A stretch of DNA of 64,000 nt from Pseudovibrio exalbescens DSM 16456 (GCF_000422785.1 NZ_KE383918.1:279748-343747), one strand, 5' to 3'; counted from the first letter of the stretch, positions 17,471 to 26,770 are shown. Translations and numbers: made by a program. The notes: a model not told the origin generated them from the sequence alone.

Positions 17471-18292
17471 ATGGCAGAAGCGCGAGGATTGATGGACGGT
17501 AAGCGCGGCCTGATCATGGGGCTTGCAAATAACCGATCGATCGCTTGGGGAATTGCCAAGGCATTGCGCGAAGCTGGTGCTGAACTCGCCTTGACGTATC
17601 AGGGCGACTCGCTGAAACGCCGTGTGGAGCCGCTCGCAGAGCAGCTGGATGCGTATGTAGTTGGTAACTGCGATGTCACGGACGATGCGTCCGTCGATCA
17701 GGTTTTCAAGAACCTTGAAGAAAAATGGGGCAAGATCGACTTCCTCGTTCATGCGATTGCCTTTTCGGACAAGGACGAACTGACTGGCCGGTTCTTGGAC
17801 ACCAGCTCCGAGAACTTCCGCAAGACCATGGACATCTCGGTGTATTCTTTGGTCAAGGTCACTCAGCGCGCAGAAAAGCTGATGAGTGATGGTGGCTCCG
17901 TGCTGACGCTGACTTACTACGGTGCTGAAAAGGTCATGCCAAATTACAACGTAATGGGTGTTGCCAAAGCAGCGTTGGAGTCCAGCGTAAAGTATCTGGC
18001 TGTGGATTTGGGCCCGAAAAAGATCCGGGTCAATGCTTTGTCCGCAGGGCCGATCAAGACCCTTGCCGCGTCCGGCATCGGTGACCTGCGCTATATCATG
18101 AAGTGGAACGAGTACAACTCGCCACTGCGTAGCAATGTTACAATCGAAGAAGTTGGCACTTCGGCGGTTTACTTGTTGTCCGACTACAGCAAGGCGGTTA
18201 CCGGTGAAACGCACCATGTTGACTGCGGCTATCACGTGGTCGGCATGAAGGCCGTGGATGCGCCAGACATCGCGACCGTGATGAAAGACTGA
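17471..18292 (+). CDS. fabI: Enoyl-[acyl-carrier-protein] reductase (NADH)
   Basis: Last step of each fatty acid elongation cycle. 273 residues: LIMGLANNRSIAWGIAKAL cofactor motif, CDVTDD, and the FabI catalytic pair Y-x6-K seen as YNVMGVAKAALESSVKYLA, with the upstream Tyr in LTYYGAEKVMP. ATG 17471 has GGAG six bases upstream; the frame is open further upstream but without an RBS. A Rho-independent terminator follows at 18320-18346. Divergent from the D-2-hydroxyacid dehydrogenase. Confidence 0.96.
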   Translation: MAEARGLMDGKRGLIMGLANNRSIAWGIAKALREAGAELALTYQGDSLKRRVEPLAEQLDAYVVGNCDVTDDASVDQVFKNLEEKWGKIDFLVHAIAFSDKDELTGRFLDTSSENFRKTMDISVYSLVKVTQRAEKLMSDGGSVLTLTYYGAEKVMPNYNVMGVAKAALESSVKYLAVDLGPKKIRVNALSAGPIKTLAASGIGDLRYIMKWNEYNSPLRSNVTIEEVGTSAVYLLSDYSKAVTGETHHVDCGYHVVGMKAVDAPDIATVMKD

Positions 18293-18319
18293 GCGAACTG
18301 TAGTTACCTGCAGGATTTT

Positions 18320-18346
18320 GGGGTGCCCATGAGGCGCCCCTTTTTT
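18320..18346 (+). terminator. Rho-independent terminator after fabI
   Basis: GGGGTGCC and GGCGCCCC form an 8-bp stem (with one G-T pair) around a 5-base loop, followed by six Ts, 28 bases after the fabI stop. Confidence 0.85.
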
Positions 18347-18486
18347 GTGGGTACAGCGAATGCTTGTCACTGGCGCGAGAGGTCTTACCAACAGCAAAGC
18401 CGGTCATACACTTGTCGAAGCTTTGCCTCACAGTATAGAACTCGTCCGATCCCCATAGATAACCAAACCTGAATGCAGACATACTC

Positions 18487-19110
18487 ATGGAACAACCGAC
18501 GCGCCTTGCGCACCTCGCCCCATCGCCGATTATTTTCATTCGTCACGGCCAGACGGATTGGAATGCGGAAGGACGCATGCAGGGCCAGCAGGACATCCCC
18601 ATCAACGAGACGGGTCGCGAACAGGCTCAACGCAATGGGCGTGAGTTGAAGTCGCTTCTTGCGCAAGAGGACTGGAAGGCGATCGATTTTCAGTTTCTGT
18701 CCTCTCCTATGGCGCGCACGCGCGAGACGATGGAACTGGTTCGCGCTGAGCTTGGTCTTGAGCCGACGGACTATGGTCTGGATGATCGCCTGAAGGAGAT
18801 CACTTTTGGGTCGATGGAGGGCAAGACCATTCCGGAAATCAAGGCGGTGAATCCGGAACTGGCAGAGGCGCGAAAGGCTGACAAGTGGGGCTTTGTGCCG
18901 CCGGAAGGGGAAAGTTACAAGATGCTGTCGGCGCGCATCGAGGGGTGGCTGATGACGCGATCCCGGCCGATGGTTATCGTCTCCCACGGTGGTGTTTTGC
19001 GCGTTTTGCGCGGTATGTTGATGGGATTTGATGCATCCGAGATACCCAGTCTTGATGTGCCTCAGGATCAGTTCTGGATTTGGCGCAGCCTCGACGAAAG
19101 TTGGGTGTAA
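18487..19110 (+). CDS. Histidine phosphatase (phosphoglycerate mutase-like)
   Basis: 207 residues. Catalytic motif IFIRHGQTDWNAEGRMQG (phosphohistidine, about residue 19), the second arginine in SSPMARTRETMEL, the acid segment ITFGSMEGKT and the second His in VIVSHGGVLRVL complete the histidine phosphatase active site. Homologues act on phosphoglycerate, sugar phosphates or cobalamin/tRNA intermediates; the substrate cannot be assigned. A GNAT gene follows after 6 bp, so the pair is an operon. Confidence 0.85.
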   Translation: MEQPTRLAHLAPSPIIFIRHGQTDWNAEGRMQGQQDIPINETGREQAQRNGRELKSLLAQEDWKAIDFQFLSSPMARTRETMELVRAELGLEPTDYGLDDRLKEITFGSMEGKTIPEIKAVNPELAEARKADKWGFVPPEGESYKMLSARIEGWLMTRSRPMVIVSHGGVLRVLRGMLMGFDASEIPSLDVPQDQFWIWRSLDESWV

Positions 19111-19116
19111 AGGCAG

Positions 19117-19548
19117 ATGGATATCGTCGAATTCGCTCCGGAACACATGGAGCACCTGCTTGATATCTGGTTAAAAGCCTCTGTTCAGGCGCATGACTTC
19201 ATTCCCTCGAGCTTTTGGGAGGGTATGTTGCCGGCGATGCAGGATACCTATCTTCCTGCTGCCCGCACATGGGTTGCGCTCGACAACGGCCAGCCGCAAG
19301 GGTTTGTCAGTCTTGTCGAGGATAATCTGGCGGCATTGTTCGTAAGCCCGGATCAGCAGGGAAAGGGAATTGGCCGCCTGTTGATGAGCCGTGCCAAGGC
19401 GCAGAGCAAGCGTTTGCAATTGACCGTCTACAAGGAAAATGTCAGCGCCTACGGGTTCTATTTGGCGCAGGGCTTTTCGGTTCTCAACGAGCAGAGTGAT
19501 CCGCACACCGGGCATCCGGAGCTTCTTATGGAGTGGGTCGGCGACTAG
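19117..19548 (+). CDS. GNAT-family N-acetyltransferase
   Basis: 143 residues with the acetyl-CoA-binding loop SPDQQGKGIGRLLM (R/Q-x-x-G-x-G/A motif, about residues 73-86) and the late NVSAYGFYLAQGFSVL strand-helix element typical of the fold. Resembles the YjaB-like branch. Acceptor unknown. Six bp after the phosphatase gene, so co-transcribed. Confidence 0.82.
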   Translation: MDIVEFAPEHMEHLLDIWLKASVQAHDFIPSSFWEGMLPAMQDTYLPAARTWVALDNGQPQGFVSLVEDNLAALFVSPDQQGKGIGRLLMSRAKAQSKRLQLTVYKENVSAYGFYLAQGFSVLNEQSDPHTGHPELLMEWVGD

Positions 19549-19678
19549 TGGCTCTTCTTGAGAAAAACCTGAGAAACGCGCGCAGCCGGCGCAATTGACC
19601 CCATACGCGAACAGACTTACAACCGGTTTCCAGTGTTGACCTCGTGCGCAATCAGCGCACCATGAATGTCGGAACGAT

Positions 19679-20770
19679 ATGTCCCACAATACCTTTGGTT
19701 CCCTCTTCCGTTTCACTACCTGGGGCGAAAGCCACGGGCCGGCCCTTGGCTGTGTGATTGACGGATGTCCGCCGCTCCTGCCGATTTCCGAACAGGAAAT
19801 TCAGTCCTATTTGGATCGACGCAAACCAGGGCAGTCCAAATACACGACACAGCGGCGTGAGCCTGATCAGGTCAAGATCCTGTCTGGCACGATGACGGAT
19901 GAAGAGGGTGTTCTGCGCACCACAGGGACACCCATTTCTTTGATGATCGAAAACACCGATCAGCGTTCCAAGGACTACTCCGAGATCAAGGAGCGCTACC
20001 GCCCCGGTCATGCCGACTACACCTACGATGCCAAGTATGGCATTCGAGACTATCGTGGCGGGGGGCGATCCTCAGCGCGCGAAACGGCGGCGCGTGTTGC
20101 TGCCGGGGCGGTTGCGCGTCTTGTCGTTCCAGACATCTCCATCCGTGCGGCACTGGTCCAGATGGGGCCCCACAAAATCAACCGGGAAAACTGGGACTGG
20201 GCTGAGGTCGACAATAATCCTTTCTTCTGCCCGGACAAGGAAGCTGCGACGTTCTATGCCGACTATCTGGATGATTTACGTAAATCCGGTTCATCGGTTG
20301 GGGCCGTTATTGAAGTTGTCGCTGAAGGTGTGCCGGTCGGTCTGGGTGCGCCGGTCTATGGCAAGTTGGATCAGGATATTGCATCGGCCATGATGTCTAT
20401 CAATGCGGTCAAGGGCGTTGAGATTGGGAATGGCTTCGAAGCAGCCGCGCTTACCGGCGAAGAGAATGCCGACGAAATGCGCATCGGAAGTGATGGGCAG
20501 CCGCACTTCCTGTCCAATCATGCGGGCGGCGTATTGGGTGGCATTTCCAGTGGTGCGCCAGTGATAGCTCGTTTTGCTGTCAAGCCGACCTCTTCCATTC
20601 TGACACCGCGCAAATCTGTGACGCGAAGCGGTGAAGAGGTCGATGTCATGACAAAGGGGCGCCATGACCCCTGCGTTGGTATTCGGGCGGTTCCTGTGGG
20701 GGAGGCGATGATGGCATGCGTTCTGGCAGATCACTTCCTTCGACACCGCGGCCAGGTCGGCGGTAAATAG
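19679..20770 (+). CDS. aroC: Chorismate synthase
   Basis: FMN-dependent conversion of EPSP to chorismate, the final shikimate step. 363 residues, normal length. Signature 1 appears as [17 protein letters not shown] near the N-terminus, signature 2 near [25 protein letters not shown] region (residues ~120-145) and signature 3 near [17 protein letters not shown]. Start ATG 19679 with CGGA upstream. A terminator follows at 20796-20821. Confidence 0.97.
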   Translation: MSHNTFGSLFRFTTWGESHGPALGCVIDGCPPLLPISEQEIQSYLDRRKPGQSKYTTQRREPDQVKILSGTMTDEEGVLRTTGTPISLMIENTDQRSKDYSEIKERYRPGHADYTYDAKYGIRDYRGGGRSSARETAARVAAGAVARLVVPDISIRAALVQMGPHKINRENWDWAEVDNNPFFCPDKEAATFYADYLDDLRKSGSSVGAVIEVVAEGVPVGLGAPVYGKLDQDIASAMMSINAVKGVEIGNGFEAAALTGEENADEMRIGSDGQPHFLSNHAGGVLGGISSGAPVIARFAVKPTSSILTPRKSVTRSGEEVDVMTKGRHDPCVGIRAVPVGEAMMACVLADHFLRHRGQVGGK

Positions 20771-20795
20771 CCTCTGAAACAACAAGTGCTTCGCG

Positions 20796-20821
20796 AGGCC
20801 GCCTCATGAGGGCGGCCTTTT
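20796..20821 (+). terminator. Rho-independent terminator after aroC
   Basis: AGGCCGCC and GGCGGCCT pair over 8 bp around a 7-base loop, followed by a short T run; 25 bases after the aroC stop. Confidence 0.8.
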
Positions 20822-20895
20822 GCGTCTAATGGGCTAGTAATCATGGGTCCCGCCTGCCAAAATTCCCCTTGATTTTTAACGGCGCAGCCTTCAGT

Positions 20896-20912
20896 TTTCA
20901 GTATGACTGAAA
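20896..20912. promoter_or_regulatory. Perfect palindrome upstream of the HTH-RibB gene
   Basis: TTTCAGT-ATG-ACTGAAA: 7-bp arms, 3-bp spacer, no mismatch, 40 bp before the ribB start. Its place between the aroC terminator and a gene whose product carries an HTH domain makes it a candidate self-operator. This is inference; no FMN riboswitch is visible in the same stretch. Confidence 0.5.
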
Positions 20913-20952
20913 TTATCCGCTTCTTTTTGTGGAGCTGAACGGTGGAGTGCTC

Positions 20953-22269
20953 ATGAGACTGGACAAGTGGCTTGCTCAAAAGTCAGAGAGCCGGAGCGCA
21001 TTTGCGCGCCGGGCTGGGCTGTCGCCAGCGTCTGTCACGGCTCTGTGTAACGATCCAGCCGTTTGGGTCTCACGCGAGATGGCTCAGAAAATTGCCGAAG
21101 CAACCGGTGGGGAAGTCACCCCCAACGATTTCTTGGGCCTCAAGGAAACCAGGGAGTATGCTGTGTCCCAGACCCGCGTCGCCGAAGCTCTTCGAGCCTT
21201 CGAAAATGGAGAAATGGTCGTCGTTACGGACGATGATGATCGGGAAAATGAAGGCGATCTGATTGTTGCCGCGAGCAAGGTCACGCCTGAGCAAATGGCG
21301 TTCATCATTCGCCATACATCCGGCATTGTGTGCGCGCCAATGACTCGTGAAACGGCGGGTCGTCTCCGACTTGACCCAATGGTCAGCAACAATGATGCGC
21401 CATTGGCGACGGCGTTCACGGTCTCGGTAGATTATGCGCCCGGCTTGACAACAGGCATTTCGGCGGAAGAGCGGTGCGCGACGGTGCGCGGGTTGGCCAA
21501 CCCGAATGCGGGTGCGGCTGATTTCGTCCGTCCGGGTCACGTATTTCCGTTGATCGCAAAGGAAGGGGGCGTCTTGATCCGGTCCGGCCATACGGAAGCC
21601 GCAGTGGATCTTTGTCGCTTGACCGGATTGCCTGAGGTTGGTGTCATCAGCGAGTTGGTCAATGATGATGGCACGGTCAAACGGGGTGAGGCTGTTGCTG
21701 AATTCGCTGAAGAGCATGGGCTGAAGATGGTCTCGGTGGCGGACCTTATTGCCTGGCGGCAGCGAAACGAGTCTTTTGTCGAGCGGGGCGAGGAACAACG
21801 CATCGAAACGCCATTTGGGGCCGCAACCGCCATTTCCTTTTCGACGCCATTTGACAAGATGGACCACCTTGCCATCATTTTCGGTGATATTCGGGACGGT
21901 CGTGGTGTCCCTGTGCGGCTTCAACGCGAAGCCGTGGTGGATGATGTATTCGGCACAAGCAAATCCCTTAGCAACGTAATGAAGGACTTTGCCGAACGCG
22001 GACGGGGCGTTATCGTATACCTTCGCGAAGGTGGTGTCGGCGTTGCACAGCAGTCCCAGCGCGCTCGCGAAGGGCTTGAGGCTGCGGAAGTGGAGCAGCA
22101 CCAATCGGCTCAGTCTCGTGAGCGTGGATGGCGCGAGATCGGTCTTGGTGCTCAGATCCTGAAGGATCTGGGTGTTACCTCAATCCGGGTTTTGGCAAGC
22201 CGTGAACGCCACTATATCGGGCTGGAAGGGTTCGGTATTGAAATTGAAACAACGGAGATCGCCGGATAA
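20953..22269 (+). CDS. ribB: HTH - 3,4-dihydroxy-2-butanone-4-phosphate synthase - degenerate GTP cyclohydrolase II fusion (RibBX-type)
   Basis: 438 residues in three parts. Residues ~1-62 look like a Cro/XRE-type helix-turn-helix: RSAFARRAGLSPASVTALCN then EMAQKIAEATGGEVTPNDFL. Residues ~75-280 are the RibB domain with DDDDRENEGDLIVAAS, HTSGIVC, GHVFPL and HTEAAVDL, so dihydroxybutanone phosphate for riboflavin should be made. Residues ~290-438 follow the GTP cyclohydrolase II fold (GVPVRLQREAVVDDVFGTS) but lack the zinc-binding cysteines of RibA, so that activity is probably lost. Start ATG 20953 has GGAG seven bases upstream. The HTH domain suggests DNA binding by a biosynthetic enzyme. 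Confidence 0.9.
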   Translation: MRLDKWLAQKSESRSAFARRAGLSPASVTALCNDPAVWVSREMAQKIAEATGGEVTPNDFLGLKETREYAVSQTRVAEALRAFENGEMVVVTDDDDRENEGDLIVAASKVTPEQMAFIIRHTSGIVCAPMTRETAGRLRLDPMVSNNDAPLATAFTVSVDYAPGLTTGISAEERCATVRGLANPNAGAADFVRPGHVFPLIAKEGGVLIRSGHTEAAVDLCRLTGLPEVGVISELVNDDGTVKRGEAVAEFAEEHGLKMVSVADLIAWRQRNESFVERGEEQRIETPFGAATAISFSTPFDKMDHLAIIFGDIRDGRGVPVRLQREAVVDDVFGTSKSLSNVMKDFAERGRGVIVYLREGGVGVAQQSQRAREGLEAAEVEQHQSAQSRERGWREIGLGAQILKDLGVTSIRVLASRERHYIGLEGFGIEIETTEIAG

Positions 22270-22306
22270 TCGCCGGCACTCCCTTTTTTTCGGAGTTGGA
22301 CAGCCG

Positions 22307-22855
22307 TTGGCCCAGCCTCACCACTTGGACCCTTGGGACGAAAGCAGCCAGGCTAGACCAGAGCCCTTTGCAACAGGATATGCAAAGGGTGCCGGTGAGG
22401 GGATCGTCTATGGCGGGGCTGCGGTGGCGGTTGGAGCGCTCGTGTTTGCGCTTGTTGGCTATCCGGTCGCCTTGGGAGTGGCCTTGGTGGCCGGGGCACT
22501 CGCAGCCTGGTTCTACCCCACTGTCACGCGCGAGCCTCAAGTCGGGGCCAGAGAGGATGGCCTGTTCGTCGACGGTATCGGATTTCTTGATTGGTCGGCG
22601 GTCAGTGCCTTGACACTTCACTCAACGGCTGTGCGTTCCATCATGTTGACCAAACTTGTCATTCAACTGAATACGGATATGGACAAGGCCGTGGCCAAGC
22701 CGCAAAGGCAGCCGTTCTGGCGGTCCTTGATGATGCGGAACTGGCGTTTGAAGAAAGATGCTGAGGGCCATCCCACCGTGGTTGTAGATTTGCACACCCT
22801 TCGAATGCCGCCGGAGCAGATTCTCTCCCGTTTACGTCAGTTTCGCTCGGTCTGA
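22307..22855 (+). CDS. Predicted membrane protein of unknown function
   Basis: About 182 residues, start uncertain (TTG 22307 fits GGAG 11 bases upstream; no good ATG). Two adjoining hydrophobic helices, GGAAVAVGALVFALVGYPVALGVALVAGALAAWFY (about residues 30-64), are followed by a soluble part with GLFVDGIGFLDWSAVSALTL and a basic C-terminus. The bipartite layout, membrane hairpin followed by a PH-like strand pattern, is seen in small bacterial PH-domain proteins, but I cannot assign a family. Starts 37 bp after the ribB stop, so possibly co-transcribed. Confidence 0.6.
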   Translation: MAQPHHLDPWDESSQARPEPFATGYAKGAGEGIVYGGAAVAVGALVFALVGYPVALGVALVAGALAAWFYPTVTREPQVGAREDGLFVDGIGFLDWSAVSALTLHSTAVRSIMLTKLVIQLNTDMDKAVAKPQRQPFWRSLMMRNWRLKKDAEGHPTVVVDLHTLRMPPEQILSRLRQFRSV

Positions 22856-23003
22856 AGTGACCCGTCTGCAACACTGTGATATTTTTGTGGTTGCTAACCC
22901 CATTTTGCCACCTTCTCGGTTTATCTTGGAAATGTGGGGAGGGTCTGTTAAAAATACTGCCTTACGCTGCGGTATGCAGGCCCATAACAATGGTGATATC
23001 ACG

Positions 23004-23738
23004 ATGCACACGACGCAGATGAATACGGTGCCGGACCACCAAAGATTTGTCTCCCTGGAAAAAGACTGGGGGGATGACGATAGGTTCCTTCTAGATTTTG
23101 CCGGTCAATCTGGAACCAGTGCACTCCAAATCGCATGTGGCACGGGAGCGCTCTCGCACGCCCTCAGTCAGGCAGGTGTGGAAGTGGTCGGCGTGGATCG
23201 CAATCCACGCAAGATCGCCAAGGCAATCCGCCGAACACGGGCGGTGACGTGGGTAGGGGCGGATGCCCGAACAATCCGACTTAACCGATCGTTTGATACG
23301 GTCGTGATTAGCGGAAACGCCTTCCACGCCTTTACAACTGATACTGATCAGGTTCTTCTTCTCCAAACGGTCGCCGCGCACTTGAAAAGCGGCGGCCGTT
23401 TTGCTTTCGGCCTGCTCAATCCTTCAGCCAAACCATGGGAAGCATGGCCAGCTGTGGAGCGGCCGATGCGGGTGCGTAGCGCTGACGGCGAAGATGTTGC
23501 CTTCTGGCAGGATTTTGATGGGCCCGATCCAACTGGACTTGTGCGTATGAAAACGCATTACGATAGCCGGGGCGAGAAGTGTTCCATGAACAAGGAACGC
23601 CGCTTTGTGCCAAAGGCTCATTTGATGGACTTGTTCCGTGCCGTCGATTTGCAGCCCGCTGCATGGTATGGCGACTGGGATGGCTCCGAGGCCTCCGAAA
23701 AAAGTCCATATATTATCGTGACTGGTCGGAAGCTTTAG
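23004..23738 (+). CDS. Class I SAM-dependent methyltransferase
   Basis: About 244 residues from ATG 23004 (several upstream starts possible, none with a clear RBS). Core motif I is ALQIACGTGALSHALSQAGV, motif II VVGVDRNPRKI, and FDTVVISGNAFHAF the motif IV strand; LLLQTVAAHLKSGGRFAFGLLN follows. Substrate unknown. Its stop overlaps by two bases the stop of the convergent DUF1330 gene. Confidence 0.75.
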   Translation: MHTTQMNTVPDHQRFVSLEKDWGDDDRFLLDFAGQSGTSALQIACGTGALSHALSQAGVEVVGVDRNPRKIAKAIRRTRAVTWVGADARTIRLNRSFDTVVISGNAFHAFTTDTDQVLLLQTVAAHLKSGGRFAFGLLNPSAKPWEAWPAVERPMRVRSADGEDVAFWQDFDGPDPTGLVRMKTHYDSRGEKCSMNKERRFVPKAHLMDLFRAVDLQPAAWYGDWDGSEASEKSPYIIVTGRKL

Positions 23739-24031
23739 GCTGAAATGCCTTCTATGATTGTGAGCGTGCTGTCGGCATGGGCATGGCGCAACGCCTTGAC
23801 TGGTGCGTATTCAGGCGAGTTTACAAACGCTTCTGCGGCCTCCATCGACGGAAACTCGATTATGACAAGTCGGGTGGGCGTCCAGAGTTCTGTCTCCACC
23901 GCCTTCATCTTGCCGCCGCGCGCGCGATAGACACCGCCATAACTTTCGGCAATCCGTTTGGCTTGTGCCTTATAGTCTTCGTAGGCTTCAGGATCTTTAA
24001 TCCGTGTATCGGCGATCACATACGCTGTCAT
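23735..24031 (-). CDS. DUF1330 family protein
   Basis: 98 residues of the DUF1330 dimeric alpha/beta-barrel group: MTAYVIADTRIKDPEAYEDY at the N-terminus, RGGKMKAVETELW and RLVIIEFPSMEAAEAFVNSPEY in the middle, all typical. Biochemical role unknown; related ferredoxin-like barrels bind small aromatic molecules. No nearby partner besides a small membrane protein 33 bp upstream on the same strand. Confidence 0.88.
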   Translation of the reverse strand: MTAYVIADTRIKDPEAYEDYKAQAKRIAESYGGVYRARGGKMKAVETELWTPTRLVIIEFPSMEAAEAFVNSPEYAPVKALRHAHADSTLTIIEGISA

Positions 24032-24064
24032 GATTGTTCCCTCTGTTCTTGCGGTGGTCCGCCA

Positions 24065-24364
24065 CTATAGGTCGCTAGTCCTGTCATTCTTCATTAGCTT
24101 TTTGGCGTAGCGCGGTCTGGTTCGCATCAAAATTCGGCGAAACCGTCCTCGGCTGCGGTCTTCCAGCCACACGATGGAACGGTTGAGAGGGGCTGAGGTG
24201 CGCCGCCAGCCTCGTAGAAGCCGCGCTGCACCCCGACTGGTCGCAATCAGGATCACAACGCCAAACGCAAGCAGGGGAAGGCCGGTAGGTATAGGGAGCC
24301 AGACTGTCAGCAGCCCAAGAATGATGCAGACCGCCGCGCCAAGCCAATAAAACCACTTAATCAC
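24065..24364 (-). CDS. Small membrane protein
   Basis: 99 residues. Two hydrophobic segments at about residues 4-22 and 26-42 (LGAAVCIILGLLTVWLPIPTG then PLLAFGVVILIATS) separated by a Pro/Gly turn, followed by a strongly basic cytoplasmic tail (RSRGRFRRILMRTRPRY). Resembles small inner-membrane proteins of the PGPGW/DUF454 kind, but no confident family. 33 bp upstream of the DUF1330 gene on the same strand. Confidence 0.65.
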   Translation of the reverse strand: MIKWFYWLGAAVCIILGLLTVWLPIPTGLPLLAFGVVILIATSRGAARLLRGWRRTSAPLNRSIVWLEDRSRGRFRRILMRTRPRYAKKLMKNDRTSDL

Positions 24365-24442
24365 GTCACGAATCCAAAAAAGAACGGAGAGGTGACGTTA
24401 AGGGCCAGGTGTGACTCTCGTTTTACACCCTCAGTGTTTTCC

Positions 24443-25501
24443 TTAGGTTTCTGCAAACATCCTGAATCGATTGATACGCGAGACAAACGCCAGATCCGTT
24501 TCCTCCAGGCTCAAACCGACCTCGGCAAACAGCGCCTCCAGATCCTCATTCACATAGCTGCTAAAATACGGCTCATGAAACAATACGGGGAACGCCTCCA
24601 GCGAGCCGTCGTAAGAGGATCGGTCGCCTTTCAGCAGGCTGTCCATGAAAATGAATGTCCCCCCCGGCTTGAGTATTCGAGCGATTTCCCTTGCTACTTG
24701 GCGGCGGGCCTTGGGGGGCAGTTCGTGAAACAGATAGACGCAGCTGACAAGGTCCACGCTGTCGTCAGCAAAGGGCAGGTTTTCGGCATTGGCGCACAAA
24801 TAGCTTGAGCGGCCAGTCTGGCTGCGTTCGCGCGCCACCTGAAGATAATCCAGAGACAGATCAATACCCGTGCCACGTAAACCCGGAAATGCGGAGAGCG
24901 CCGGATTGAGTAACCCTCCCGTGCCGCAGGCAACATCAACATAGGCTAGGCGACGCCGATCAGCGCCGGCAATGGCTTTTGCCATTTGGGCTAGGGCCAG
25001 ACGCCGCATCACGGCTGTGGTTCCCTTGAAAAGGACATCCACCTGAAAGTCATAGATCCGTGCGGAATCTTCGCTCAACCATCCGTCGGTCTGAAAGTGA
25101 AAGTTCTGTTGGTAGTATCTTGGTAGCGCTCTGCGTTCGCGGCCAACTTCCTGATGTTGGCCTTGAGCTCGTCGCTTGGCTACCTTCGGAACATCCTCCA
25201 GAAAGCGCTGGCCAGTGTTCAACAGCTCTTTCAGGTTGCGGTAGGGACCTCGGCGCATCGGGTAGAGACCGGCTTCCATATTCCGAAAATCCCGGTCAAA
25301 CAAATCGCGAATATCCGCATACATCTCTTGGCGAGAGGGAAACGGTCCTTTGGGTCGTTCCTTGCCATCCGGAGCCACAGGATAGCGCCGGGCGATGCGG
25401 CCCATCGCCCTTTCGTAGAGCGCGTAGAAAGCCACCCTCATGCCTTGTTCCATCCAGTAGGTTGATCGACGAGCCAGACGAAACGGGGAAGGGCGGTCCA
25501 T
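24443..25501 (-). CDS. SAM-dependent methyltransferase with N-terminal helical extension
   Basis: 352 residues. The C-terminal ~190 hold a class I methyltransferase core: YVDVACGTGGLLNPAL (motif I), GTGIDLSLDYLQVA (motif II), CANAENLPFADDSVDLVSCV and RILKPGGTFIFMDSL. The N-terminal ~150 residues are charged and helical with RRYPVAPDGKERPKGPFPSR and PRYYQQNFHFQTDGWLS, a layout seen in methyltransferases acting on lipids or quinones, but substrate is unknown. ATG with GAGGAG eight bases upstream. 12 bp after the RNA methyltransferase gene, same operon. Confidence 0.8.
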   Translation of the reverse strand: MDRPSPFRLARRSTYWMEQGMRVAFYALYERAMGRIARRYPVAPDGKERPKGPFPSRQEMYADIRDLFDRDFRNMEAGLYPMRRGPYRNLKELLNTGQRFLEDVPKVAKRRAQGQHQEVGRERRALPRYYQQNFHFQTDGWLSEDSARIYDFQVDVLFKGTTAVMRRLALAQMAKAIAGADRRRLAYVDVACGTGGLLNPALSAFPGLRGTGIDLSLDYLQVARERSQTGRSSYLCANAENLPFADDSVDLVSCVYLFHELPPKARRQVAREIARILKPGGTFIFMDSLLKGDRSSYDGSLEAFPVLFHEPYFSSYVNEDLEALFAEVGLSLEETDLAFVSRINRFRMFAET

Positions 25502-25513
25502 GAAACTATCTCC

Positions 25514-26770
25514 TCAGGAAGGTCGCTCCAACAATGCAACAACCTCAATATGGGGCGAGAACAGGAACTGGTCCACTGGAACAACCTTCGTGAGGGTGTA
25601 TCCGCCGTCCAACAAGGCTCGCAGGTCTCTGGCCAGAGTTGCCGGATTGCATGACACGGCTACGATGCGGGTAACACTGGATCGAGCGAGTTCCTCAGCC
25701 TGAGCCAAAGCCCCGGCCCGCGGCGGATCAAACACAACCGCATCATACCCGTTGCCGAAGTTGTCCAGTTCCTTGGTGGTCAGGGGGCGGCGGAACAGAT
25801 CACGCCGTTCACTTGAGACTTCCTTGAGACCCTTGGCATGGCGACGGGCTGCATCCAGGGCGGCAAGAGCGGCGCTATCACTCTCCACGGCATGCACGGA
25901 TGCTGTGCGCGCCAATCGAAAGGTAAATGTGCCCGCACCTGCGAACAGATCGGCGACTTTTGGCGCAGGACCGATGCCCTCGATCACCAACGCCGCCATC
26001 TCGTTTTCCGCATGCTGGGTTGCTTGCAAGAAACCGCCTGAGGGAATGGAAACCCGCGCCCCGCCCATGTCGAGATATGGTGGCCGCAACTCCAGAATGG
26101 TTTCCGCATCTGCCGTCAGTCGCGCATACCCGTTCTCCATTGCAGCCTGAGACAGCGTCAGGAAGTGCTTGTCCAACGAGCGGCCAAGCCCCTTGATGGC
26201 AACATCAAGCCCTTCAAGTGTGGCGGTAACCGTCAGCTTGAGATCGCCGCGTCTGGGCATGACTTCCGATGCCAGACGTCGCAATCCCGGCATTGCCGCC
26301 ACGATTTCCGGAACAAGTACGGGGCATTCTTCCACATCCACCAGACGTTTCGACTTGGCTTCATGGTATCCCAAGAGGATCTTGTGTCCCGCACGAGTAG
26401 CGGTAAAAACCGCCCGCCGACGCGTTGCGGGCGCGCATGTCAGAGGCTGGTCTACCGTTGTTTCAATGCCTCTTGCCTTCAATGCATCCACAACAACAGT
26501 GCGCTTGAAGTCAAGATAGGCGCCCGGTGCCATGTGTTGAAGGGTACAGCCGCCACAGACTGCCGCGTGCTTGCAAATGGGCGTAATGCGATCCTTGCTT
26601 GGAGTCTCAATATTCACGAGCGCTGCACGATCACCCGCACGTTTGGCCGTCACCGTTTCGCCGGGAAGCGCGCCTGCAATGAAAACAGAACCAGCCCCGG
26701 TTTCTGCCACGCCGTCTCCTTTGTGAGCCAGGCGATCTATGTGGAAACGTTCGACAGACGAGGTAGTCAT
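25514..26770 (-). CDS. TrmA/RlmD-family RNA (uracil-C5)-methyltransferase
   Basis: 418 residues. N-terminal TRAM-like segment, then the Fe-S cysteines KHAAVCGGCTLQHM plus an upstream Cys in ITPICKH, SAM site VADLFAGAGTFTFRLA, the AVESDSAALAALDAARRHA element, FDPPRAGALAQ and the catalytic cysteine in VAVSCNPATLARDL. Methylates a uridine in rRNA (RlmD/RlmC-like) or tRNA; which one is not clear. Between tlyA and another methyltransferase on one strand, an RNA-modification cluster. Confidence 0.9.
   Translation of the reverse strand: MTTSSVERFHIDRLAHKGDGVAETGAGSVFIAGALPGETVTAKRAGDRAALVNIETPSKDRITPICKHAAVCGGCTLQHMAPGAYLDFKRTVVVDALKARGIETTVDQPLTCAPATRRRAVFTATRAGHKILLGYHEAKSKRLVDVEECPVLVPEIVAAMPGLRRLASEVMPRRGDLKLTVTATLEGLDVAIKGLGRSLDKHFLTLSQAAMENGYARLTADAETILELRPPYLDMGGARVSIPSGGFLQATQHAENEMAALVIEGIGPAPKVADLFAGAGTFTFRLARTASVHAVESDSAALAALDAARRHAKGLKEVSSERRDLFRRPLTTKELDNFGNGYDAVVFDPPRAGALAQAEELARSSVTRIVAVSCNPATLARDLRALLDGGYTLTKVVPVDQFLFSPHIEVVALLERPS

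Noticed and set aside
20822-20952. Possible FMN riboswitch before ribB
   Set aside because: Only ~130 bp with none of the conserved RFN-element segments; a short palindrome is the only structure.
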